Position numbers and translations under genes: made by a program
From: Clostridium sp. 26_21
GTDB lineage: Bacteria; Bacillota; Clostridia; TANB77; CAG-508
DNA: 64,000 nt
Direction of reading: 5' to 3'
NCBI GenBank assembly: GCA_001915995.1
Contig: MNRO01000021.1
Span: forward strand, 1 to 64,000
Notes under the pieces: generated by a model
Told to the model about the DNA's origin: nothing
Database searches by the model: none
The model's input: only the letters and a program-made list of their open reading frames with translations
Part shown: in pieces, positions 1-8,467 of the stretch
How positions within the stretch are numbered: the stretch's first letter is position 1
Layout of the letters: each line of letters starts with the position of its first letter

Positions 1-1233
1 TCCTATTCCCGCTCTATTAAATTCAATTATTGCAGGTTCAACAGATTCTTCAAAATCGTGAGCTGTCATTTCATATGAATTACCTCGTGTTCGGCAATAT
101 GTTAAAGTCTGTTGAATAGAATCTTCTTCCTTAGTATATACATCTATATAATAATTTAATATATAAAATTTATTAGCATCTTTGTTAGCAATTATTTTTG
201 TTTTTTCAATCTCTTTTTCTATCTCTTTAACTTTGTTTTGTATTAATTCCTGACTAAATTTGTTCTCTTTGCCATCAATGTTATCTATATTTATATCTAT
301 AAAATAATTACTTCCTTTTTCATAATTTGTATATCTATATTCAAATGTGCCTCTTTCTGATAATGTATATAAATTCTTTAATCCTATATTATTTGTTTCA
401 AAAATAGATTCTTCTGTTAAATATCTATTATATATGCAAATATAATCTGCATATTTTTTCATGTCTATAGTAATTATATTATCTTTTCCATGATAAATAT
501 AAATACACTTAGGTGAAAAGTTAAAATTCTTTATTTTTCCCTTTTCATAATCATTAATAAACATTTCAATGTCATCTTCTATTTCTCCATAATCTGCTAC
601 AACAAAGTTTCCTGCCAAGTTATCTTCTAAATTGTTTTGTATTAAGTTATAATATGCTGATTTTCTTAAAATATCTTTTATTGGAGCATTTATTGTAAAT
701 AATTTATCTATTGTTATTTCTTCCCCTGTTACTAAATCATAATTTAATCCTTTAGAATCTTGATAAAATCCATCTGCATCATCATCTATCTTTGCCACAT
801 ATACCACCTCAAAAGATAAAGTATTTGCAAAATTTCCAATATTAATCATATCAACAGATACACTTATTACTTCGTTTAAGTCTTTAACTTTTTCCCTATA
901 AAAATTTAGTGCAACTGTTTCTAGTTCTTTATTGATTTTATCTTGGATAATTTTATTCTTTAATCCATATATTTGACAATAATTTATTTCTATGTTTTCT
1001 TTTGTTGCTTTTTTTTCTTGAATAGTCAAGTCATTTTGGTTATATGTTCCTTCTAAGTCTATTCCTTTTTCTTCTTTTCCTTTTGTTTCTTCTACATTCG
1101 CAATATTACTGTCTTTTATAGAATCTTGATCAATTTCTATATTTTTATATAATATTAAACCTAATGTTGTTGATATACATATAATACAAAATATTATTAC
1201 AAATATTACTTTAGCTTTAATAGTTTTGAACAT
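1..1233 (-). CDS. Membrane-anchored RsiV/PdaC-like protein (DUF4163/DUF3298 type), 3' end outside window
   Basis: An open frame runs from an ATG at 1233 to the window edge without a stop, so the C-terminus is missing. An AAAGGAGG ribosome binding site sits just upstream of the ATG, inside the end of the preceding gene; the two genes overlap by 17 bases and are probably translationally coupled. The product begins with one hydrophobic segment (about residues 7-25), then a charged linker, then a soluble domain. That domain carries a 'GLKNKIIQDKINKEL' stretch and a later 'LNYDLVTGEEITIDKLF' stretch, which resemble the paired DUF4163/DUF3298 modules of extracytoplasmic proteins such as RsiV and PdaC. 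By family this would lie outside the membrane and either bind cell-wall ligands or act in an anti-sigma role; no catalytic motif is visible. Family assignment is by pattern only. Confidence 0.6.
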   Translation of the reverse strand, partial: MFKTIKAKVIFVIIFCIICISTTLGLILYKNIEIDQDSIKDSNIANVEETKGKEEKGIDLEGTYNQNDLTIQEKKATKENIEINYCQIYGLKNKIIQDKINKELETVALNFYREKVKDLNEVISVSVDMINIGNFANTLSFEVVYVAKIDDDADGFYQDSKGLNYDLVTGEEITIDKLFTINAPIKDILRKSAYYNLIQNNLEDNLAGNFVVADYGEIEDDIEMFINDYEKGKIKNFNFSPKCIYIYHGKDNIITIDMKKYADYICIYNRYLTEESIFETNNIGLKNLYTLSERGTFEYRYTNYEKGSNYFIDINIDNIDGKENKFSQELIQNKVKEIEKEIEKTKIIANKDANKFYILNYYIDVYTKEEDSIQQTLTYCRTRGNSYEMTAHDFEESVEPAIIEFNRAGIG

Positions 1234-2134
1234 AGCCTGCCTCCTTTGCTACGTTTTGTCCTCTTTCAGATTTCATAGCATTTAGTAATTTACGTGTATT
1301 ACTATCTTGATTTTCATCTTTTCTTATAACAGCATAATATGCGGTTTGTAAATTATATAATCCTGTTTTTATATTATCATAAGTTGGTTCTATTCCATTT
1401 ACAGATAAAAGTTTTATTTTGTCTTTTGAATACATTGTTGTAATATAATAATAATATGAATATCCTATAGCATTCTCTTTATTTTGATAATCTGATACTA
1501 CATCAACTATATCTACCATAGATTGTGCAATTGTTTCTTTTTCAGGTTCTTTCATTTTTATTCCTTGCATTACAAGTGATAACATTCCAGATTGACTTCC
1601 AGAATTTTGTGGTCTTTGATATGCTAATATTTGAGCATCTGTTCCTCCGACTTCTTTCCAATTAGTTACTTTCCCTGAATATATATCTTGAATTTGATTT
1701 AATGTTAAATTATCTACTGAATTTTCATTATTAACAAAAAATACAAATGCTTCTTTTACAACTGGTACAATTTCTAATTCTACCCCTGCATCTTTGGCAA
1801 GTTGTTGTTCTTCTTCAGATGGATATGTTACTAATATTAAATCTGATTTTTTATTTATTAAATTAACATATGCATTATGTGTTTTAGAATGTGTAACATC
1901 AACTTTTTCAATATCTGTTCCTGTAAATGCTGATTTATATGCTTGTGCTAAAGGTAATGTAGCTGTTGAACCATCTATTTTAGGATAATTTTCCATTGTA
2001 AAAATTGGTTCTTGATTTTTGTCTTTCTTTTCCCATGTATGTGCAAAATATAAATACGCAACAATACATCCCACAACAACTAATATCATTATAACAATCA
2101 ATAATATATTTATCGTTTTATTTTCTTTTTCCAT
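1217..2134 (-). CDS. PstS-like phosphate-binding domain protein, membrane-anchored
   Basis: This 305-residue protein has an N-terminal hydrophobic segment (residues 8-31) followed by a type II periplasmic-binding fold. The family's ligand loops are recognisable: 'IDGSTATLPLA' near residue 53 stands where PstS has SGSTS, and 'RPQNSGSQSGM' near residue 175 where PstS has RxxGSGT. 'DIYSGKVTNWKEVGG' is the classic PstS block before that loop. A Cys at residue 23 follows VVG and could be a lipobox, but the hydrophobic stretch continues past it, so a membrane anchor is as likely. No PstC, PstA or PstB genes are nearby, so it is an orphan binding protein. It sits 8 bases after the radical SAM gene and overlaps the next gene by 17 bases, which suggests one operon. 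The ligand may not be phosphate. Confidence 0.75.
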   Translation of the reverse strand: MEKENKTINILLIVIMILVVVGCIVAYLYFAHTWEKKDKNQEPIFTMENYPKIDGSTATLPLAQAYKSAFTGTDIEKVDVTHSKTHNAYVNLINKKSDLILVTYPSEEEQQLAKDAGVELEIVPVVKEAFVFFVNNENSVDNLTLNQIQDIYSGKVTNWKEVGGTDAQILAYQRPQNSGSQSGMLSLVMQGIKMKEPEKETIAQSMVDIVDVVSDYQNKENAIGYSYYYYITTMYSKDKIKLLSVNGIEPTYDNIKTGLYNLQTAYYAVIRKDENQDSNTRKLLNAMKSERGQNVAKEAGYVQNY

Positions 2135-2142
2135 AGTTTCTT

Positions 2143-3204
2143 TTATTCCTTTTCATCTAAAAATTCTGGATATTTTTCTAATATTTCTAGTTTAAATTTT
2201 CCCTCTTTCATTTTTTCATCTTGTTCAATTATTAAGTCTAATTCATATACATCTTTTAATTTTTTTATATTTTCTCTCTTATGTCCAACAACATTGTTTA
2301 CATCTTTTGGATTGATAATAATTTTTACTTTTTTTACTTTAGTATTCATTTCTTTTATTCTTTTTAATATATCATCATACCATAAATTTGCTTCTACTAA
2401 TTGTCTAAATGCTGGATGATATGGACCTGCAACTACTTCACTTCCTTTTACAGATGGATCTGTTATTTCATCTGTATTTTGAAGCCCTATTCTAATTATA
2501 TCTATTCCTTTTTCTCTAAATAATGGTACAATTTCTTTACATGTTTCTACTGCTTGTACAACTGTTAATGGCTTATATTTTCCTTCCAAATAATTTTTTT
2601 CAAGTTTTGTATTGTGTATTACTAAAACAGGGTAAATTCTCACCATTTTGGGTTTTAACTTAATTAATTCTTTTGCTGTATTTATTTCATCTAGTTTAGT
2701 ACTTTCTGGCAATCCTACCATCATTTGATGTCCTAGATTAAATCCATACCATCTAATTAATTTTGATGCTTTTTTTACATCTTCAAATGTATGTCCTCTA
2801 TGACTTTGTTTTAATATATAATCATTTGCAGATTGAACACCTAATTCTATTGTTCTTACTTTATATTTTTTCAATCTTTTTAATATATTTTTATTTATAT
2901 AATCAGGTCTTGTTGAAACTCTTATACTATCTATTTTTCCATCTTTTATAAATTTATATGCTGTTTGTAGAAATTCTTCTTGTTTGTCTACATCAATTCC
3001 AGTGAAACTTCCCCCAAAAAATGCAACTTCTTTTTTTGCTTCTTTATCTTTTATGTTTTCTAAATAAAAATTAATTGTTTTTATTATATCTTCTTTTGTT
3101 ATCATTTTTTGTTGACCACTTATTGATTTCTGATTACAAAATACACAATCATTTGGACATCCTAAATGTGGTACAAATATTGGAATTATATAGCGCTTTT
3201 TCAT
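2143..3204 (-). CDS. Elp3-like radical SAM protein
   Basis: 353 residues. The N-terminus 'PHLGCPNDCVFCNQ' supplies a Cx3Cx2C cluster that would bind the radical-SAM [4Fe-4S] centre, followed by 'EVAFFGGSFTGID', the SAM-binding GGSFT motif. 'STRPDYIN' and 'ELGVQSANDYIL' match the Elp3/COG1243 lineage. The C-terminal acetyltransferase domain of true Elp3 is absent; the last 60 residues are lysine-rich instead. In Clostridia a gene like this commonly follows rnc, as here (31 bases after it). The Elp3 relationship suggests tRNA wobble modification, but for this short bacterial branch the substrate is not established. The ATG at 3204 is preceded by AAAGGAA. Confidence 0.8.
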   Translation of the reverse strand: MKKRYIIPIFVPHLGCPNDCVFCNQKSISGQQKMITKEDIIKTINFYLENIKDKEAKKEVAFFGGSFTGIDVDKQEEFLQTAYKFIKDGKIDSIRVSTRPDYINKNILKRLKKYKVRTIELGVQSANDYILKQSHRGHTFEDVKKASKLIRWYGFNLGHQMMVGLPESTKLDEINTAKELIKLKPKMVRIYPVLVIHNTKLEKNYLEGKYKPLTVVQAVETCKEIVPLFREKGIDIIRIGLQNTDEITDPSVKGSEVVAGPYHPAFRQLVEANLWYDDILKRIKEMNTKVKKVKIIINPKDVNNVVGHKRENIKKLKDVYELDLIIEQDEKMKEGKFKLEILEKYPEFLDEKE

Positions 3205-3234
3205 ATTTTTTAATTCCTTTCTTACATTATATAT

Positions 3235-3903
3235 TTATTTTAAGATTTCAAGAGCTTTTCTTGCAGCTTCCATTTCTGCAATTTTTTTAGATTTTCCTTC
3301 ACCTATTGCAAGTTTTTTTCCATTCCATTCTACTTGTGATACAAATATTTTTGCATGGTCTGGTCCTTTTTCATCTATTATTTCATATTTTATACTTGTT
3401 GTTCCATGTGCTTGTAGTTTTTCTTGAAGTACTGTTTTATAATCTTTTTGTCCAACATGTTTTGTTGCAACTTCAATTTCGTCTTTTAAATTATCTATAA
3501 TAAATCTTTGAGCTTCTTCTAAGTTACTATCTAAGTACATTGCTGCAATTACTGCTTCAACACTGTCTGCTAAAATGGCTTTTCTAATTTGCTCTTTTCC
3601 TTTTATCTCTGAATTTCCTAAATATAAAAATTCATTAAATTTTAATCTTGTTGCTATTTTATACAAACTATCTTCACATACTACTGTTGCTCTTACTTTG
3701 GTCATCTCACCTTCTTTTAATGTTGGATAATTTTTGTATATATATATACTTGATATAAATTCTAATATGCTATCACCTAAAAATTCTAGTTTTTCATTAC
3801 TTTGAATTCCTTTTTCGTAAGCATATGATGTATGTGTTAATGCTCTTTTTAGTAATTCTTTATTTTTAAATGTATATCCTATATTTTCTTCTAAACTCTT
3901 CAT
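3235..3903 (-). CDS. rnc: Ribonuclease III
   Basis: 222 residues, the normal length. The signature 'EKLEFLGDSILEF' lies at residues 37-49 and the second acidic pair in 'LADSVEAVIAAMYLD' (Asp113, Glu116); together they form the Mg2+-dependent double-strand RNA cleavage site. A double-stranded RNA-binding domain follows from about residue 150 ('DYKTVLQEKLQAHG' to the end). The enzyme processes rRNA precursors and structured mRNAs in the cytoplasm. It lies in the conserved plsX-acpP-rnc order, although 240 bases rich in hairpins separate it from acpP, including a terminator, so it may be transcribed partly by read-through or from its own promoter. Confidence 0.97.
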   Translation of the reverse strand: MKSLEENIGYTFKNKELLKRALTHTSYAYEKGIQSNEKLEFLGDSILEFISSIYIYKNYPTLKEGEMTKVRATVVCEDSLYKIATRLKFNEFLYLGNSEIKGKEQIRKAILADSVEAVIAAMYLDSNLEEAQRFIIDNLKDEIEVATKHVGQKDYKTVLQEKLQAHGTTSIKYEIIDEKGPDHAKIFVSQVEWNGKKLAIGEGKSKKIAEMEAARKALEILK

Positions 3904-3976
3904 GATTTATTTAACTTACCTCTTTTTTCCATTATTATATGTTTCTATTTTACTATATCAAATAAAAAAATGCAAT

Positions 3977-4104
3977 AAGAAAAGTGACTTTGTCAACTTT
4001 TCTTAACCCGATTTGAGTTTTCTACTACATGTAGAAAATCTCAAAGGGAATAGCGATTGTAGCATCATTTTATTATGCAAAAATTATAAATTTTTGCATA
4101 ATAA
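3977..4104. repeat. Cluster of three inverted repeats between acpP and rnc
   Basis: Three separate hairpins follow one another. 3977-4004: arms AAGAAAAGTGAC and GTCAACTTTTCTT. 4012-4045: arms around GAGTTTTCTAC and GTAGAAAATCTC. 4068-4104: arms TTTTATTATGCAAAAA and TTTTTGCATAATAAAA. The third could end transcription on either strand. Together with the acpP terminator next to it, the acpP-rnc gap is almost entirely palindromic. They may act as RNase III processing sites or a read-through control ahead of rnc, which is inference. Confidence 0.65.
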
Positions 4105-4130
4105 AAAGGACATGTTTTTTAACATGCCTA
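4103..4130 (-). terminator. Intrinsic terminator after acpP
   Basis: On the minus strand GGCATGTT is followed by a short A loop and AACATGTCC, then TTTTTATT. It begins 14 bases past the acpP stop codon. Confidence 0.75.
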
Positions 4131-4143
4131 TCTTTTGTTTTTA

Positions 4144-4383
4144 TTATACATTTTCTTTTATGTAATCTACTACATCTCCAACTGTAACAACTTTTTCTGC
4201 ATCAGCGTCTGGAATTTCTATATCAAATTCTTCTTCTAAAGCCATAACTAATTCTACTATATCTAAAGAATCAGCACCTAAGTCATCAATGAAAGATGCT
4301 TCTAATGTAACTGCTGTATCAGCTACACCTAATTGTTCAACAATTATTCCTTTTACTTTTTCAAATACTTCTTCTGAACTCAC
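4144..4383 (-). CDS. acpP: Acyl carrier protein
   Basis: About 79 residues, acidic, with the phosphopantetheine attachment motif 'GADSLDIVELVMALEE'; the Ser in DSL carries the prosthetic group. It shuttles acyl chains in fatty acid synthesis and donates acyl groups to PlsX. I place the start at the GTG at 4383, because a purine-rich AGAGGGGGTGAAC lies at the right distance from it. An in-frame TTG at 4404 would put the ribosome binding site inside the coding sequence and add seven residues not typical of ACP. Gene order plsX-acpP-rnc is conserved in Firmicutes. Confidence 0.95.
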   Translation of the reverse strand: MSSEEVFEKVKGIIVEQLGVADTAVTLEASFIDDLGADSLDIVELVMALEEEFDIEIPDADAEKVVTVGDVVDYIKENV

Positions 4384-4522
4384 TACAAGTTCACCCCCTC
4401 TCAATTTTAAATGATATATTTCATTTAATTTTCAAATGTTTCTTTAACATTTATATTATATGTTTATTATTTTGTCAAGCATATTTGGATTTTTTTTATT
4501 TTTTATACTAACCATTCAATAT

Positions 4523-5548
4523 TTAAGCTTTATTAATTTGTTCAAAGTGCTCTATCATCTTATCTACAGCTTTATTTTCAACAAATTTTTCAGCTTGTTT
4601 TATAGTAAATTCAAATAGTTTTTCATCACTACTTCCATGTGCTTTTACAACTGGCTTTTTTACTCCTAAGAATAATGCTCCTCCATATGATTTATAATCC
4701 ATTGTCTTTTTAAATCTATTAATTGCTGGCAAACATGGTATTGTTCCAATTTTAGCAAATATATTTTGTGTTAGACTTTCTGATAAAGTTCTTTTTACAA
4801 ATTTTCCAAGTCCTTCTGTTGTTTTCAAAAATACATTTCCTGTAAATCCATCTGTTACTATTGCATCAACTTTTCCTGAAAATGCATCTCTTCCTTCAAC
4901 ATTTCCTATAAAGTTTATTCCTAATTTTTCTGATTTTTCTTTTAATAACTGATAACTTTCTTTTACTAACTCATTTCCTTTTGTTTCTTCTGTTCCTATA
5001 TTTAATAAACCTACTGCTGGTTTTTCAATTCCAAATGTGTTTCTTAAATATATTGTTGACATTTGAGCAAATTGTAATAAGTTAATTGGTTTACAATTTG
5101 TATTTGATCCTGAGTCTATTAATAATAATTGGCTTTTATATGCTGGTAATATTCCTGCTAATGCTGGTCTGTCTATTCCTTTTATTCTTCCAACTATTAA
5201 TGTTGCTCCTGCAAGCAATGCTCCTGAATTTCCAGCAGATATGAATACATCACCTTCATCTTCTTTTAGCATTTTAAATCCAACTACCATTGATGAATCT
5301 TTTTTATGTCTTATTGCATCTGTTGGTCCATCTTCCATTTCAATTGTTTCTGTTGCATTTCTTACTTTTAGTCTATCTGATACTTCTTCAATTTCTTTTC
5401 CAGTAAATTCTTTTATTTTTTTTCTTATTACTTCTTCTTTTCCTACTAATGTTATTGTTGCTTTTATTTGATTAACTGCTTTTAATGCTCCTTTTATATT
5501 TGCCTCTGGTGCATTGTCTCCTCCCATTGCATCTAGTAATATATTCAT
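4523..5548 (-). CDS. plsX: Phosphate acyltransferase PlsX
   Basis: 341 residues starting 'MNILLDAMGGDNAPE', the characteristic PlsX N-terminus. Later blocks 'SAGNSGALLAG' and 'VTDGFTGNVFLKTTEG' are also family hallmarks. The enzyme converts acyl-ACP and phosphate to acyl-phosphate, the acyl donor used by PlsY in phospholipid synthesis at the inner membrane face. The gene is first in its unit, with a good promoter at 5614-5642 and acpP 140 bases downstream. The more usual upstream partners rpmF and fapR are absent here. Confidence 0.97.
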   Translation of the reverse strand: MNILLDAMGGDNAPEANIKGALKAVNQIKATITLVGKEEVIRKKIKEFTGKEIEEVSDRLKVRNATETIEMEDGPTDAIRHKKDSSMVVGFKMLKEDEGDVFISAGNSGALLAGATLIVGRIKGIDRPALAGILPAYKSQLLLIDSGSNTNCKPINLLQFAQMSTIYLRNTFGIEKPAVGLLNIGTEETKGNELVKESYQLLKEKSEKLGINFIGNVEGRDAFSGKVDAIVTDGFTGNVFLKTTEGLGKFVKRTLSESLTQNIFAKIGTIPCLPAINRFKKTMDYKSYGGALFLGVKKPVVKAHGSSDEKLFEFTIKQAEKFVENKAVDKMIEHFEQINKA

Positions 5549-5613
5549 TGTTTCATTTCCTTTCTTATTATGTTTGTTTTTATTTTGCTATTATTCTTAT
5601 TCATGATGTTTCT

Positions 5614-5642
5614 ATTTTATTATTGTTTTATTAAAATTGCAA
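5614..5642 (-). promoter_or_regulatory. Sigma-A-type promoter for plsX
   Basis: Minus strand: -35 TTGCAA (5637-5642), 17-base spacer, -10 TAAAAT (5614-5619). It lies about 65 bases before the plsX ATG. Confidence 0.6.
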
Positions 5643-5653
5643 TAGTAATCAAT

Positions 5654-5689
5654 AAAAAACCATAGAAATTTATATTTCTATGGTTTTTT
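5654..5689 (-). terminator. Intrinsic terminator after the 378-aa coiled-coil gene
   Basis: The arms ACCATAGAAAT and ATTTCTATGGT are flanked by A-runs and T-runs, so it could work on both strands. It directly follows the stop codon at 5693 on the minus strand and insulates plsX. Confidence 0.85.
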
Positions 5690-5692
5690 GTT

Positions 5693-6829
5693 TTATCTTT
5701 CTTCGTCTTGTTCTTCATCCGTTTTAAAAGTTAATTCAAAGTCTTCTTCTTGTTCCTTATCCTGTATTGGCTGTTCTTGTTGATGTTGTTCCCCTTCTTT
5801 TGCTTGTTCATTATCTTCTTGACACTCTTTCTTTACTTTTTCTCTATATTCCTTTGATTTATCAATAACTTCTGAATTTTCTTCTACTTTTTCATCTCTT
5901 TTATTTTTAGAAAAAATATTAGAAATTTTACTTCCTAAATTTTTAAATACTTCTGCTAATTTAGAATTTTTTATTTTTGTAACAATATTTTCTTTTTTTA
6001 TTATTGCTGGTAAATTATTTCCTTGGTCTTTTACAGTTTTATCATTTTCTTCAATTTCTTTAACAGATATCATTCTTTCTTTTAATTGTCTTTTTAATTC
6101 ATCTTGCTTTTTTACTGCATCTTTCCCACCAATTATTCCTGATACCATCAAAGATTGCTGTGTTTCGATAAGTTCCTTTAACTTACCTATTTCTTTATCA
6201 TCTTTTTCAACATCTTCTATTACTTTTTCCCATTTATCTATATCAGCTTTAGAAACTCTTTTTAATTCAGAAATTTTATTTTCATTATTAACTAATTGTT
6301 CTCCATACTTTTCACCAACAATTCTTCCAGAAGCAAACATTGCTCTATGATTTTCAACCATTTCCTTAGTTTCATCATATTTTTTATTTATCTCTGGTGC
6401 AGATTTTATTTTCTCTTTATATGCTATTGCCAATTCTCTCTTATAAGCCATAATTTTATTATGAGGAATTTCCCTCATAATAGCTAATTCTTTTTTATAT
6501 TCTTCTATTTGTTTGAAATATCCATCTGATACTTGTCTTCCAGATATAACCATTGCATTATGTGATTCAATTAATTCTGACAATTCATTTATTCTATCAT
6601 TATTTTTTTCATATTCATCTAGTTTTTTCTCATATTCATTCACTTTATCATCTATCTGTTTTTCACTTATAACAGACATACTAGAATATTTCTCTTTCAT
6701 AGATTTCAATTGTTCAAAATACATCTCTCCTACTTTTTTTCCTGAAGCAATTACAGCATTATGATTTGCAATTTCCTCTTCTAAATCTTTTATTTTTTTA
6801 TTATTTTCATACATTTCTGATATTGTCAT
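5693..6829 (-). CDS. Coiled-coil protein with four internal HNA-SGR repeats, function unknown
   Basis: I do not recognise a named family. The 378-residue product is highly charged, has no signal peptide or membrane segment, and is predicted by eye to be mostly coiled coil up to about residue 265. Four copies of a motif recur at residues 23, 90, 161 and 224: 'HNAVIASGKKVG', 'HNAMVISGRQVS', 'HRAMFASGRIVG', 'QQSLMVSGIIGG'. Each is preceded by an E/K-rich helix and the first three are followed by a Y..QL.. helix. The spacing of 63-71 residues suggests tandem duplication of a helical hairpin with a conserved turn, and the fourth copy is degenerating. Residues 280-310 are basic and amphipathic; the last 60 are very acidic and Q/E-rich. 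The gene is monocistronic, with its own strong promoter and terminator. Confidence 0.8.
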   Translation of the reverse strand: MTISEMYENNKKIKDLEEEIANHNAVIASGKKVGEMYFEQLKSMKEKYSSMSVISEKQIDDKVNEYEKKLDEYEKNNDRINELSELIESHNAMVISGRQVSDGYFKQIEEYKKELAIMREIPHNKIMAYKRELAIAYKEKIKSAPEINKKYDETKEMVENHRAMFASGRIVGEKYGEQLVNNENKISELKRVSKADIDKWEKVIEDVEKDDKEIGKLKELIETQQSLMVSGIIGGKDAVKKQDELKRQLKERMISVKEIEENDKTVKDQGNNLPAIIKKENIVTKIKNSKLAEVFKNLGSKISNIFSKNKRDEKVEENSEVIDKSKEYREKVKKECQEDNEQAKEGEQHQQEQPIQDKEQEEDFELTFKTDEEQDEER

Positions 6830-6873
6830 ATAAAATCATCCTTCCTTTACATAAAATTACAGCAACTAGTTTT

Positions 6874-6902
6874 ATTTTAGCACAATTTAGCATAATTGTC
6901 AA
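6874..6902 (-). promoter_or_regulatory. Strong sigma-A promoter for the 378-aa coiled-coil gene
   Basis: Minus strand: consensus -35 TTGACA (6897-6902), 17-base spacer, -10 TAAAAT (6874-6879). It lies 45 bases before the ATG at 6829, which has a GGAAGG ribosome binding site. Confidence 0.8.
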
Positions 6903-7069
6903 CTTTATGTAAATTAAACTAGTATCATCTAAACTACCATAATTATAACCTATACAATAAAAAAAGTATATTTCAATATCATTAAATTTTCATTACAATT
7001 TTATTACAATTTTCATGTTTTTTTGATATATGACAATTTTGTCTATATTAGGTACTTGTTTCCGAGTAC

Positions 7070-7102
7070 AAAAAGAACTATGAAAAATTCATAGTTCTTT
7101 TT
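7070..7102 (-). terminator. Intrinsic terminator after tuf
   Basis: Arms AAAAAGAACTATGAA and TTCATAGTTCTTTTT begin about 15 bases past the tuf stop. The structure is close to symmetrical, but on the minus strand it ends the str operon. Confidence 0.9.
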
Positions 7103-7117
7103 ATATTTATTCAAATA

Positions 7118-8323
7118 TTATTCAATTATATCAGCAACAACACCTGAACCAACTGTTCTACCACCTTCACGAATAGCGAATCTTAATCCTTTTTCGATAG
7201 CGATAGGTGTAATTAATTCAATTGTCATTGATACGTTATCACCTGGCATAACCATTTCTGTTCCAGCAGGTAATTCGATAACACCTGTTACGTCTGTTGT
7301 TCTGAAATAGAATTGTGGTCTGTATCCGTTGAAGAATAATGGTGTATGACGTCCACCTTCTTCTTTTGTTAGAACATATACTTCTGATGTGAATTTTGTA
7401 TGTGGATGTATTGTTCCTGGTTTACATAGTACTTGACCTCTTTCGATGTCTTTTCTATCAATACCTCTTAATAATGTTCCGATGTTATCTCCAGCTTCAG
7501 CTTGGTCTAATAATTTTCTGAACATTTCAACACCTGTTACAACTGTTTTCTTTCTTTCTTGTGATAATCCTATGATTTCAACTTCGTCAGAAACTTTAAC
7601 TTCTCCTCTTTCTACTCTACCTGTAGCAACTGTACCACGTCCTGTGATTGTGAATACATCTTCAACTGGCATTAAGAATGGTTGGTCAATTGGTCTTTGT
7701 GGTGTTGGGATATAGCTATCAACTGCATCCATTAATTCTTTCATTGGAGCATAAACTGGATCGTTAGGATCTGTTGATGTGCTCTCTAATACTTTTAATG
7801 ATGATCCTTTTACAACTGGAATTTCGTCTCCTGGGAAACCATATTCTGTTAATAGGTCTCTAACTTCCATTTCAACTAATTCTAATAATTCTGGATCGTC
7901 AACCATATCACATTTATTTAAGTAAACAACGATGTATTTTACACCTACTTGTCTAGCTAATAAGATATGTTCTCTTGTTTGTGGCATTGGTCCATCAGCT
8001 GCAGAAACAACTAATATTGCACCATCCATTTGTGCAGCACCTGTGATCATGTTCTTTACATAGTCAGCATGTCCTGGGCAGTCAACGTGAGCATAGTGTC
8101 TTGTATCTGTTTCATATTCAACGTGAGCTGTATTAATTGTGATTCCTCTTGCTTTTTCTTCTGGTGCTCCATCGATTTGATCATAAGCTTCGAATTTAGC
8201 TTGACCTTTTAATGATAAATATTTTGTAATAGCAGCTGTTGTTGTTGTTTTTCCATGGTCTACGTGTCCGATAGTACCGATGTTAACGTGTGGCTTTGTT
8301 CTTTCAAATTTTGCTTTTGCCAT
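7118..8323 (-). CDS. tuf: Translation elongation factor Tu
   Basis: 401 residues, slightly longer than the usual 394-397. The GTPase motifs are intact: 'GHVDHGKT' (residues 19-26), 'DCPGHADY' and 'NKCD'. Domains II and III follow, ending 'GGRTVGSGVVADIIE'. EF-Tu delivers aminoacyl-tRNA to the ribosome. It is the last gene of the str cluster (rpsL-rpsG-fusA-tuf), preceded by AAGGAGG. Base composition is less AT-rich than its neighbours, as expected for a highly expressed gene. Confidence 0.99.
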   Translation of the reverse strand: MAKAKFERTKPHVNIGTIGHVDHGKTTTTAAITKYLSLKGQAKFEAYDQIDGAPEEKARGITINTAHVEYETDTRHYAHVDCPGHADYVKNMITGAAQMDGAILVVSAADGPMPQTREHILLARQVGVKYIVVYLNKCDMVDDPELLELVEMEVRDLLTEYGFPGDEIPVVKGSSLKVLESTSTDPNDPVYAPMKELMDAVDSYIPTPQRPIDQPFLMPVEDVFTITGRGTVATGRVERGEVKVSDEVEIIGLSQERKKTVVTGVEMFRKLLDQAEAGDNIGTLLRGIDRKDIERGQVLCKPGTIHPHTKFTSEVYVLTKEEGGRHTPLFFNGYRPQFYFRTTDVTGVIELPAGTEMVMPGDNVSMTIELITPIAIEKGLRFAIREGGRTVGSGVVADIIE

Positions 8324-8392
8324 TTTTTATTCCTCCTTATTTTTTTGAGATTTCTCTCTATATTTTAAATTTAATAACGTATTTTATTTTGC

Positions 8393-8429
8393 ACTTGCAT
8401 TTTATAACATTTCAGCCTAAAATGCAAGC
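8393..8429. repeat. Inverted repeat in the fusA-tuf gap
   Basis: Arms TTGCATTTTA and TAAAATGCAA enclose a 13-base loop. No T-run follows on the minus strand, so it is unlikely to terminate; it may be an mRNA processing or stability element between fusA and tuf. Confidence 0.5.
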
Positions 8430-8467
8430 GTTTTTACAAAATTCACATATTTCTTTATTTTAGTGTA

